DNA of 33,828 bases from Acidobacteriota bacterium (GTDB lineage: Bacteria; Acidobacteriota; Thermoanaerobaculia; Multivoradales; J023). The notes beneath the pieces are model-generated. The model was not told the DNA's origin and ran no database searches. It was given only the letters and a program-made list of their open reading frames with translations. Positions 7,346 to 13,881 of the stretch are shown piece by piece (the stretch's first letter is position 1; the number at the start of each line of letters is the position of its first letter). The stretch is taken from assembly GCA_029263315.1 (NCBI GenBank), contig JAJCXR010000006.1, positions 1 through 33,828 on the forward strand, in the 5' to 3' direction. A program made the translations under genes and the position numbers.

Positions 7346-7632
7346 TCGGTTTCCTTGAACCCAATCTTGTTGATCGGTGTGTTCACCAGAATCCAGTGAT
7401 CATTTCACCTTCGTGCCGTCGAATTCGAATCCGACGATCAGCTCTTGATACGCAGATCCGCCTCTGGATCACCTTCGGGCATTTTAGCCAATCGTCTTGG
7501 CTCAAGTCTATTGCGACATTCAATGCTGAAAGGTGCGCATAGGTTGGTCGAAGACGCAAAGACTCCTCCAGACCAGGGGGCTCGGGAGGAGTTTCGGGGC
7601 GACGGAGTGAAAGTAGATGGTGTCGGGAGACG
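7346..7632. other. Intergenic stretch, no feature seen
   Basis: No ORF with a credible start, no RNA gene and no strong hairpin was recognised. Overlapping short frames here are low-complexity and unlike any family. Confidence 0.5.
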
Positions 7633-8070
7633 TCAGGCAGCCCGGACCTCGACTGTTTCAACGGTCATCCGGAAGCCAATCAAGCCGTCACTGTAGCGGA
7701 TGGCGTCGAACGTGACAGCTTTCTCGGTAGGGATGCCGTTGTAGGTGAAGAACCGCTTGCCACCGACCAGCCGATTCGGGCTCTTGGCCTGAGACCGCAG
7801 CAGGTAAGCACCGGGAGCATCGTTACCCGCGGCACGAATGCCGACGGTTCCGGTGGAGCGGTCGTAGGCCAACTGCACTTTCTCGACCTCTGCACCGAGC
7901 ATCTCGGCTGCGGCAGCGGTCAGAACCAACAACCCACCGCGGCGGACGGTAATCAGCGGGGACGAGCTGCTCTCGGACAGGTTGCCTTGGAAGAACTCGA
8001 AGGCCGGGACGGCGGTGGCGGTCTCGATGGTGGTGGTTTCGGTCCCGGTCTTGGTGGTGGTCTTGGCCAT
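7633..8070 (-). CDS. Conserved-looking 145-aa protein of unknown function
   Basis: The ATG at 8070 is preceded by a very strong ribosome binding site (AAGGAGG, six bases away), which fixes the start although the frame is open further upstream. The first 18 residues are Thr-rich (MAKTTTKTGTETTTIETA). The rest (about 22-145) is beta-rich: SPLITVRRGGLLVLTAAAAE, a YDRSTGTVGIRA strand, and TYNGIPTEKAVTFDAIRYSD near the end. No signal peptide, membrane segment or catalytic motif is evident. It lies downstream of the RadC gene on the same strand, 279 bases away, and may belong to the same accessory set. I do not recognise the family. Confidence 0.7.
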   Translation of the reverse strand: MAKTTTKTGTETTTIETATAVPAFEFFQGNLSESSSSPLITVRRGGLLVLTAAAAEMLGAEVEKVQLAYDRSTGTVGIRAAGNDAPGAYLLRSQAKSPNRLVGGKRFFTYNGIPTEKAVTFDAIRYSDGLIGFRMTVETVEVRAA

Positions 8071-8349
8071 GGATGCCTCCTTGTGTGTTGTTTGCGGGGA
8101 CGGTGTGTCGCATCCCCGTTGTCTATGCACTAGGAGTACCCGCGAACGCGGCGAGTGGTCAACGGGCAGCGTCGCGTTATTTCGTGATTTCTTCGGGATT
8201 CGCGACGGTTTTCTGAAAAGAGCGCCTCCAGAGTGTGAATTCGAAGATTGAGACAGGCCCGTGGGGGGGCTCTCAACCCCTGGACATGGCACCCATGCGG
8301 CCAGGCGAGATCTCCCGTCCCACCTGGCCTGGGAGACCTTTGGGCCACC

Positions 8350-9003
8350 TCAGATCTGTCCACGCCGAGCCATCGAGACCCACCGTCCCAGCCCAGCCAC
8401 GATCAGATGATCCACCAGGCGAATCCCCACCACTCGCCCCGCTTCCTCGATGCGCTGGGTGAACGCCAGGTCATCGGCCGACGGGGTCGGGTCGCCCGAA
8501 GTGTGGGTATGAAAGAGAACGATCGACGAGGCTCGGTGGTGCAAGGCCGCCCGGAAAACCTGCCGTGGCTCGACGTGGATTCGAGACAGCGTGCCGCGGA
8601 AGAGCTCGCGGTCGGCGATGAGTTGGTGGCGGACATCAAGAAACAGCACTCCCATAACCTCCTGGTCGGAGCAGCCGAACCGCAACGCAACGTAGTTGGC
8701 GACGACGGCGGGATGGTCGAGGACTTTGCGGTCGATCAGCTGGGTACGTCCCAATCGAGCTGCGAGCTCGCGGGCGGCAAGGAGAATCGCCGCCCGCACG
8801 TTGCCGATGCCGTGACGGTCGAGCAATTGCTCGTCGACCTCGCCAAGCCCGGCCAGGCCGCCCAGCTCTTGCAACAGATCATCAGCCAAACGCTGTGCCG
8901 ATCTGCCGCGGCAGCTGGAGTGCAGCAGGACTGCCACCAACTCAGCATCCGACAACGAGCGTGCCCCGTCCCGCAAAAGGCGATCAGGCAACCGCTCGCT
9001 CAC
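8350..9003 (-). CDS. radC: RadC-family JAMM/MPN domain protein (module 1)
   Basis: A 217-aa RadC-like protein. Residues 1-80 hold the UPF0758/helix-hairpin-helix part (LPDRLLRDGARSLSDAELVA, GIGNVRAAILLAARELAARL). Residues 95-217 hold the JAB/MPN metalloprotease-like domain with an intact JAMM motif: H165-T-H167, S175, D178. RadC proteins are frequent passengers of genomic islands; their biochemical role is unsettled, and an old link to recombinational repair was withdrawn. The GTG at 9003 overlaps the upstream stop by four bases, so the pair is coupled. A second copy lies on the other strand at 32475-33176. Confidence 0.88.
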   Translation of the reverse strand: MSERLPDRLLRDGARSLSDAELVAVLLHSSCRGRSAQRLADDLLQELGGLAGLGEVDEQLLDRHGIGNVRAAILLAARELAARLGRTQLIDRKVLDHPAVVANYVALRFGCSDQEVMGVLFLDVRHQLIADRELFRGTLSRIHVEPRQVFRAALHHRASSIVLFHTHTSGDPTPSADDLAFTQRIEEAGRVVGIRLVDHLIVAGLGRWVSMARRGQI

Positions 9004-9338
9004 TCGTCGACCTCCGGCAGCAGCCGTTGACGTTCGGAATGGCGACGGAATAGCGCGTCGTCGTCGAGGTAGGCCAGCGACTCCAACGTCTCGATGGCGT
9101 CGGCCAGTAGATCCCCACGGACGCATCGCACGCCGTCGCCAATCTCCTCGAGCAGCTCGAACTGATCGCCCGGCTTGGGGATCGCAGCCGCCAGAGTGCC
9201 AAGGCGTTGGTCGATCTGGCGCAGGTCGTTGACCAGGCTGCCTATGATGCGTCGTGCCATGTTGAAGGTTTGCCGACGTTGTCGGTGGACATCGAGCGGA
9301 GTAGGCGTGTTGCGGGAAACAAATAGGCGAGTCGTCAT
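9000..9338 (-). CDS. 112-aa RadC partner protein (module 1)
   Basis: A 112-aa, mostly alpha-helical protein without membrane or signal features. The conserved core is FELLEEIGDGVRCVRGDLLA followed by DAIETLESLAYLDDDALFRR. It aligns with the paralogue at 32140 (FDALAELADGLRCVQTDLLS, DAIETLDALSS). GGGAGAA precedes the ATG at 9338. The four-base overlap with radC, repeated in the second module, argues that the two act together. It does not match a family I can name. Candidate roles are an antitoxin-like or RadC-regulating protein, purely by inference. Confidence 0.78.
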   Translation of the reverse strand: MTTRLFVSRNTPTPLDVHRQRRQTFNMARRIIGSLVNDLRQIDQRLGTLAAAIPKPGDQFELLEEIGDGVRCVRGDLLADAIETLESLAYLDDDALFRRHSERQRLLPEVDE

Positions 9339-9359
9339 TGGGTCGTTCTCCCAGGTCTT

Positions 9360-9387
9360 GGGGCCCGCTGTGATGATCATGGGCCCC
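9360..9387 (-). promoter_or_regulatory. Conserved leader hairpin of RadC module 1
   Basis: GGGGCCC (9360-9366) and GGGCCCC (9381-9387) form a 7-bp stem just before the ribosome binding site of the 112-aa gene. The equivalent hairpin precedes the second module at 32093-32119. Further upstream on the same strand TTGACT (9435-9430) followed 15-16 bases later by CATACC is a weak promoter candidate. It parallels TTGACA-N16-CATAGG in module 2. Confidence 0.5.
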
Positions 9388-9481
9388 GGTGGTTGATGGG
9401 CCATGGGAGGTATGACGGACAGAGCTGGGAGTCAAAGAAACCATGGGTTCGTCCGGTTGATTTGTCCTGTCATTTTCTGGG

Positions 9482-9784
9482 TCAGGCTTTTGTGCCATCT
9501 TCGGGACGGTCCTCAACGGCGGCGATGGTGCCCTTGAAAACCCTTTTGACTTCGTGCAGCCGACGGAGGGCTCGTGGTTCGGGTTGCAGGACGGCGAGCT
9601 TGCGAAGCTCGTGGGCGCGGTAGACGGGCAGCTCTTGCCGTTGGACGATGGCCTCCGGGACATTGTCGGAGACGAAGAGCACGTCGCCGCCGAGGACGGT
9701 GGAGTGGACGCGGACGATGAGCCCGGCTTTGGCCAACTGGTCGAGACTGAGGGGAGTTGCGGTGTGATGTTGCGATGCGATCAA
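9482..9784 (-). CDS. 100-aa conserved-looking protein of unknown function
   Basis: The frame reads PLSLDQLAKAGLIVRVHSTV, GGDVLFVSDNVPEAIVQRQE and LPVYRAHELRKLAVLQPEPR, ending HEVKRVFKGTIAAVEDRPED. That is an ordered alpha/beta pattern typical of a real small protein. The annotated start is a TTG at 9784, and the frame stays open upstream, so the start is uncertain. It lies 143 bases upstream of RadC module 1 on the same strand. I do not recognise a named domain. No signal peptide or membrane helix is seen. Confidence 0.55.
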   Translation of the reverse strand: MIASQHHTATPLSLDQLAKAGLIVRVHSTVLGGDVLFVSDNVPEAIVQRQELPVYRAHELRKLAVLQPEPRALRRLHEVKRVFKGTIAAVEDRPEDGTKA

Positions 9785-9986
9785 GTTCTGGCAAGACCTG
9801 TGGGAGAGGATGAGAGGACGAAGCTATCCAGAAACGTTCTGTGGGAGCCGTCGACCGCTTCTTGACCTTAACGCTTCCCAATTCCCGCTTACCAGACAGG
9901 AGCACTGGGCTCCGGAATGGTCATAAGCGACCGAAGTCATTCACCTAGCCCCTGTTTTCCTTCGAGGAGCGGGTTTTGAGGAGTCG

Positions 9987-10589
9987 ATGATGAAACTTAG
10001 ATCGATAGTGATGGCAGGTCTGTTGGTTGCCGCAATGTGTCCCCAGGCGCGAGGCGCCGATCATTCAATCGACCATGGAACAGCTGCTGACGAAGCCGGA
10101 ATGAACTTGTACTTCAGCGCCGAGTTCGACTCCGAGGATCTGGAGGACACGATCGCTGCTATGGAAAAAGCAGGTGACGGTGCCCTCGCTGGCGCCGCCT
10201 TCCCGTTGCCGAAAAGGATTAGGACCTTCATGGTCAACAAGCAGGGGGGGCCGTTGGCGGTGCATTGGACGGCGGCGACAGTTGACGGTGAGGCCGTCCA
10301 GAGCTGGGAGGACATGAAGAGTGCGATGGGCGGCTCTCTTAACATCCAAGGAGTAGTCCTTGGCGCCGAAGCAGTCTTGGAAGCGGGTAGGAAGTTGGAG
10401 CTGTTCGAGGTTGAAGAGCCAGGGCGAGATTTCAACTTCGTGCGAGTCAAGCTCCAAACCTGCTATTGCTCGACCGAGTCCAAAGAGTGTTGGACTGTTG
10501 GTTTGCCCTATGCAGACTTCCCAGAGACCTTGGTGAAGAGTTGTCAAGGCGAGCGTCCTGCAATGGTCCTTTCTGACTCACAACTCTGA
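9987..10589 (+). CDS. Secreted 200-aa protein, unknown function
   Basis: The ATG at 9987 follows GAGGAG with good spacing. Residues 1-24 form a signal peptide (MMKLRSIVMAGLLVAAMCPQ, cleavage near ARGA|DHS), so the protein is exported. The mature part has repeated beta segments: IRTFMVNKQGGPLAVHWTAA, NIQGVVLGAEAVLEAGRKLE. It has four cysteines (C159, C161, C168, C186) in a CYC-x6-C...C pattern that could form disulfides or bind metal. There is no catalytic motif. It is an isolated gene, the only plus-strand gene between the transposon and the second RadC module. Confidence 0.75.
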   Translation: MMKLRSIVMAGLLVAAMCPQARGADHSIDHGTAADEAGMNLYFSAEFDSEDLEDTIAAMEKAGDGALAGAAFPLPKRIRTFMVNKQGGPLAVHWTAATVDGEAVQSWEDMKSAMGGSLNIQGVVLGAEAVLEAGRKLELFEVEEPGRDFNFVRVKLQTCYCSTESKECWTVGLPYADFPETLVKSCQGERPAMVLSDSQL

Positions 10590-10618
10590 CCGCCAACATG
10601 GCTTTGATCTTCTTGTGC

Positions 10619-10647
10619 GCATTCCACGGCGATCAGCCGTGGCATGC
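10619..10647. repeat. Strong hairpin at the edge of the integrase remnant
   Basis: CCACGGC (10624-10630) and GCCGTGG (10636-10642) with a 5-base loop, extended by GCAT/ATGC after one mismatch. It lies 30 bases after the secreted-protein stop and at the 3' edge of the integrase remnant. It may act as a terminator without a T-run or as a recombination-site stem. Confidence 0.45.
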
Positions 10648-10835
10648 GCATATCGCTAGGTCGTCGCGATCTTCGAATGCCCCAGTAGCTCACCGAAGAC
10701 GGCAGGCCGTACTCGTAGTCGACGCTGTCGCGGACGAAGGTGAGCCCAAGATCCTGGCAACGGAAATCGGCGACTTGGGCTCGACGCATATTCGGTCCCA
10801 GGGGACCCACAGGGTGTTGAGATGGTACCTCGCCT
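10641..10835 (-). pseudogene. Decayed duplicate of the integrase C-terminus
   Basis: This segment aligns with the 3' end of the intact integrase, mostly at a constant offset of 720 bases: GCGCATA at 10646 versus 11366, TCGTCGCGAT at 10661 versus 11381. It encodes LLGHSKIATT, a TAG stop, then RYAHAT. The catalytic Tyr codon survives, but an in-frame stop replaces the residue before its Arg and indels break the frame upstream. It is a dead remnant of a second related integrase or a partial duplication. Confidence 0.75.
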
Positions 10836-11285
10836 CGTTCCAGGCGTGGGCCAAGAGCCTTTGCCCGTCTGACTCTGGACTCTGGTCTGGAAAGTTTTCG
10901 TGAGGAGGACTTGATCTCGAAGAATGCCAGGGCAAGTTCTGGCGGCTACTGAAGACTTGGAGATCGTTGGTGCTGGGGACCACTGCGACGATTGCAATCA
11001 CTGATGACTTCGCGATTGCGAAGATGATGCGCTCGAGCTATCTGGCCTCGGCCGGGTACCTACAGTTGCCGTCGCATCGAGCGGAATTGAATCCCAGGGA
11101 TCGTCGGCATCGATGTCTTGCTGCGTGGTGCTCCCACGGATCCAGCTATACCGTCGGTATCTTCGGTGGACTCGTCGTCGTGATGGGTGTTTGACGTTCT
11201 CGGATGCAATCTCCGAAGGTGCTCAGAGTCCGTATCGGAACGAAATCAGCCTGCGAGAACGATGGGAGCGACCTCCGCAGTTGGT
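10836..11285. other. Interval between integrase remnant and integrase, no gene seen
   Basis: Frames here have no recognisable content. The stretch may be eroded remains of the same duplicated integrase or its attachment region. I see no tRNA and no clear direct repeats. Confidence 0.4.
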
Positions 11286-12455
11286 CTAGCTTCGACCCGT
11301 CAACGATGCCGCCAAGCCCGAGCCGATCTGCTCGTTCGCTTTCCGCAGTGGATCGTCGGCCAAGTGCGCATACCTTTGTGTCGTCGCGATCTTTGAATGC
11401 CCCAGCAGCTTCCCGACAACAGCCAGGTTGTGCCCGTTGTTGACGCCGAAACTGGCAAACGTGTGCCTCAGATCGTGGACCCGGACGTCGGCGATCTCGG
11501 CTTCGACGCGGATTCGGTTCCAGAGCGGCTGCAGGGTGCTGAGATGGCCTCCGATCTTGCCGCCAGAGATGACGTAGGGGTTGTCGTCCACATGTTCCAA
11601 CCCCGCCAGGATCTCTAGGGCGGCGGTGTTGAGGACCACGGTCCGTTTGCCGGTCTTGGAGTCGCTGAGGCGTAGGCAGTTGCTCTCGAAGTCGACCTCG
11701 TCCCATCGGAGCTGGAGGATCTCCGATGAGCGACAGCCGGTGAGGATCAACAGGCGGATGGCGGCGACGGCTTGGGGTAGGCCGCTGCGTTCGTACTCGA
11801 TGCGAGCCAAGACGTCGCCGAGTCGCTGGAGCTCACTCGCCGAGAGGTAGCGCTCCCGGCTCTCTTCCTTGAATCGTTGCACATGACGGCAGGGGTTGGT
11901 GCCTTCCGGTCGCCATCCCCAGACCTCGGCGAGATTGAACGCCTTCGACAGCAGTGTCAGCGTCTTGTTGGCCATCGCTGGCGTCGTGGCCATGGAGGTC
12001 ATGAGCTTGGCGATGTCGGGGCGTTGGATGTCAGCTACCTTGCGCTTGCCGAGCTTGGGCAAGACGGCCCGGTCCCAGAGCTGACGGGCTCGCTTGGCAC
12101 TGCGGGCTTTGTTGTTGATCTTGGCGTGGTCGTCGATGTGGCGGTCGGCGAGGTCAGTGATCGTCGGCGAGTGGTTGGCGGCCTTTCGGTCGGCCGCGGG
12201 ATCGCCGCCTTGGCGGACTTGCAGGAAGACTTCGAGAGCTGCCTCCCGTGCTTGCTGCAATGTCAGGCGTCCGTAGCGGCCCAGCGTATAGAAGCGCCGA
12301 CGCCCGTGGCTCCAGTACGACACCACGAACGACTTGCTGCCGGTGGGGTAGATGCGGACGCCGAAGCCGGGCATCTGGGTGTCCCAGAGGAAGCAGCCGC
12401 CGGGGCCTTGGTAAACGGCTTCGTCGATGGTCCGCTTGTTGAGGCGCACCCTCAT
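11286..12455 (-). CDS. Tyrosine recombinase, P4-type integrase
   Basis: A site-specific recombinase of 389 aa that would insert or excise an integrative element. Residues 1-95 are the P4-type arm-binding domain (DUF4102-like: FLWDTQMPGFGVRIYPTGSK, RFYTLGRYGRLTLQQAREAA). Residues 100-195 form the SAM-like core-binding domain. Residues 200-375 form the catalytic domain with the full set R242, K267, H327, R330, H353 and nucleophile Y362 (TQRYAHL). All key residues are intact, so the enzyme should be active. No excisionase gene is obvious nearby. A 20-base palindrome lies about 100 bases upstream of its start and a decayed partial copy lies downstream. Confidence 0.92.
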   Translation of the reverse strand: MRVRLNKRTIDEAVYQGPGGCFLWDTQMPGFGVRIYPTGSKSFVVSYWSHGRRRFYTLGRYGRLTLQQAREAALEVFLQVRQGGDPAADRKAANHSPTITDLADRHIDDHAKINNKARSAKRARQLWDRAVLPKLGKRKVADIQRPDIAKLMTSMATTPAMANKTLTLLSKAFNLAEVWGWRPEGTNPCRHVQRFKEESRERYLSASELQRLGDVLARIEYERSGLPQAVAAIRLLILTGCRSSEILQLRWDEVDFESNCLRLSDSKTGKRTVVLNTAALEILAGLEHVDDNPYVISGGKIGGHLSTLQPLWNRIRVEAEIADVRVHDLRHTFASFGVNNGHNLAVVGKLLGHSKIATTQRYAHLADDPLRKANEQIGSGLAASLTGRS

Positions 12456-12489
12456 GGCCAGGGTCCTGGGGGTGGATCTGACTGGGTGA

Positions 12490-12530
12490 GATCTGGTTGC
12501 TCAAAGGGCTTTTGAGTAACCCAGAAGCAA
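12490..12530. repeat. Inverted repeat directly upstream of the integrase
   Basis: GGTTGCTCAAA and TTTGAGTAACCCAGAAGCAACC form nested stems (GGTTGCT/AGCAACC outside, CTCAAA/TTTGAG inside) about 40-75 bases before the integrase start. Related AGCAACC copies occur near 12755-12775. This could be an integrase arm-site or attachment region. Confidence 0.4.
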
Positions 12531-12555
12531 CCAACTGGGGTAGAAATCAGGCGTA

Positions 12556-12575
12556 GTGCATGGTTGACCATGCAC
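12556..12575. promoter_or_regulatory. 20-bp near-perfect palindrome, operator-like
   Basis: GTGCATGGT-TG-ACCATGCAC is a perfect 9-bp inverted repeat with a 2-base spacer, about 100 bases upstream of the integrase ATG. The shape is that of a dimeric repressor site or a recombinase crossover site. Confidence 0.55.
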
Positions 12576-12835
12576 CCACCCTATGAAGGTAACCCCTATT
12601 GGGTCAAGCACTTAGGGTAGTCTGTGGGGAACGGTGGGGAAGGGGAGAAAGGGTCAGTGGTTCCGGGACTAGGACTCAAGGGTGGGTAGTGGGTTTTTTG
12701 TAAACGATTGAATAAAAAAGAGTTATTAGGATTTTCTCAAGGGTCGCTGCCGGTTGAGCAACCACCAAGCAACCAAATGAGATAGTAGCATGGGATAGTG
12801 GGGCGCAATAGCGCGTAGAGGCATAAAGCGAGGGG

Positions 12836-12866
12836 CGCAGCCCTGCGACCGCCGACCATGGCTCCT
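12836..12866 (-). pseudogene. Scar of rhs core sequence downstream of the immunity genes
   Basis: About 25 of 29 bases match the rhs core at 14728-14756 (the codons of EPWSAVAGL), after which similarity ends. It lies just beyond the second immunity-like gene. Such fragments of rhs core mark former C-terminal cassettes displaced by recombination. The rest of 12580-12969 holds an AT-rich patch (12690-12735) and no gene that I recognise. Confidence 0.55.
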
Positions 12867-12969
12867 TGGCCCAGCGACGAGAAATCCTCCTGACTAAATA
12901 GCTCATCTCAGCTGCCCTTCGCGTCCGGCTCCATGGCAGTGAACATAGGGCGCTTCTTTTGGTCTTTGA

Positions 12970-13272
12970 CTACTGCACCAACTGACTCTCTCCAGTTTCA
13001 TTATTGAAGTAAACCACGCTCCAACTCGAACCAAGCTCTTTCGCTAGGTGAAGCGCCAGCGTTCTTCCATCCTCAGCGAACTCAGCAGCCCCTTCCGATG
13101 TTGCGAAACCGGAGCTTAGTGGATCTGTTCGGTCGAGAGTCTGATCATAGCGCGCTGACCATTCATAAAGCTTTGCTTGTAATTCGGGCGAAATCGGAAG
13201 CGCAGCGGGGTCAATATTGGCTGGCCCGGAGGGTCCCAAATCCCAGAGAGGGAAACACTCATAGTCGGCCAT
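12970..13272 (-). CDS. Immunity-like protein of a polymorphic toxin locus
   Basis: A 100-aa acidic cytoplasmic protein: MADYECFPLWDLGPSGPANI, PISPELQAKLYEWSARYDQT, then SSGFATSEGAAEFAEDGRTL. This MADYxCxPLW pattern resembles small proteins I associate with immunity genes in toxin loci, but I cannot assign a numbered Imm family. The ATG at 13272 is preferred over a TTG at 13308, which would overlap the upstream ORF. It is the last gene of the rhs cassette chain, probably orphaned from its own toxin; the rhs scar just beyond supports that. Confidence 0.65.
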   Translation of the reverse strand: MADYECFPLWDLGPSGPANIDPAALPISPELQAKLYEWSARYDQTLDRTDPLSSGFATSEGAAEFAEDGRTLALHLAKELGSSWSVVYFNNETGESQLVQ

Positions 13273-13297
13273 GACCTTAAGACTGTGGGTCGTGGAG

Positions 13298-13399
13298 TTA
13301 TCGGCCAATTGGGTTTGCTCCTACAATGAATCCGTTATCACTGACGGTAACAGCGACTCGGCGAATCGCGCCAGCGTAAACGAACTCATAGTTTCTCAT
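13298..13399 (-). CDS. 33-aa ORF between the two immunity-like genes, possible toxin tail
   Basis: The ATG at 13399 overlaps the stop of the upstream immunity gene (ATGA). The 33-residue product (MRNYEFVYAGAIRRVAVTVS, then DNGFIVGANPIGR) is a compact beta-hairpin pattern of the kind seen at the very C-terminus of secreted toxins. It may be the stub of a former toxin whose immunity gene is the one that follows. Codon phase and coupling look genuine, but the length gives little proof. Confidence 0.4.
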   Translation of the reverse strand: MRNYEFVYAGAIRRVAVTVSDNGFIVGANPIGR

Positions 13400-13872
13400 A
13401 ACTCTTCCTCTTTCGAGCCGATCTCTTTTCGGAAGTGCTCAAACACCGTTTCGGCAGGAATGGCTGCCTTAGAAGTTCCGAAAAATCTAGAAAACCTCCT
13501 CTGCTGATCTCGAAACGACTGGACTAGGACAGCTTCTGCGGCGGGACTCCAAATACGAACCTCTTGCCCACTGTGTCTGTCAACAACCTTTCCGCCTCCT
13601 TCGGCTAGTAAAGTGCGCAGTGAACGTAGCAAATGGTCGATGACCGGATCCGGATTGCATAGCGCACTACGGATGGAGATTTGATCTAACATATCCCCGT
13701 TGGCCGGGAGAATCTGAAAATCTATCCAATAATTCTTGCCTTTTTGGGTGTACTGCGCAAATTCACTCCCAGTACGACGAGCTTCCGCTCCATTCCGCAC
13801 GAGGAATCGTCCCCATCCACCAGATGGCGTACTCTCGGGAAAGTAAAGAAAGTTTGCGGATTCGAAGCTCAT
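13396..13872 (-). CDS. Candidate cognate immunity protein for the Rhs toxin
   Basis: A 158-aa soluble protein whose ATG lies nine bases after the rhs stop, the usual place for the immunity gene. It begins MSFESANFLYFPESTPSGGW and has a KGKNYWIDFQILPANGDMLD segment. A helical C-terminal half follows (DPVIDHLLRSLRTLLAEGGG, FRDQQRRFSRFFGTSKAAIP). No signal or membrane segment, so it would neutralise toxin in the cytoplasm. The family is not recognised. GC content is clearly lower than in the rhs core, as in most exchangeable cassettes. It overlaps the next 33-aa ORF by four bases. Confidence 0.7.
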   Translation of the reverse strand: MSFESANFLYFPESTPSGGWGRFLVRNGAEARRTGSEFAQYTQKGKNYWIDFQILPANGDMLDQISIRSALCNPDPVIDHLLRSLRTLLAEGGGKVVDRHSGQEVRIWSPAAEAVLVQSFRDQQRRFSRFFGTSKAAIPAETVFEHFRKEIGSKEEEL

Positions 13873-13881
13873 CTCGAAGGC

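Noticed and set aside
8350..9663. 437-aa version of RadC module 1
   Set aside because: The first 220 residues overlap the partner gene and look like frame noise. The paralogous module shows that the GTG with a 4-base overlap is the true start.
12640..12700. Possible tRNA 3' end used as integrase attachment site
   Set aside because: GGTTCCGGGAC looked T-arm-like, but no acceptor stem, anticodon arm or CCA can be built around it on either strand.
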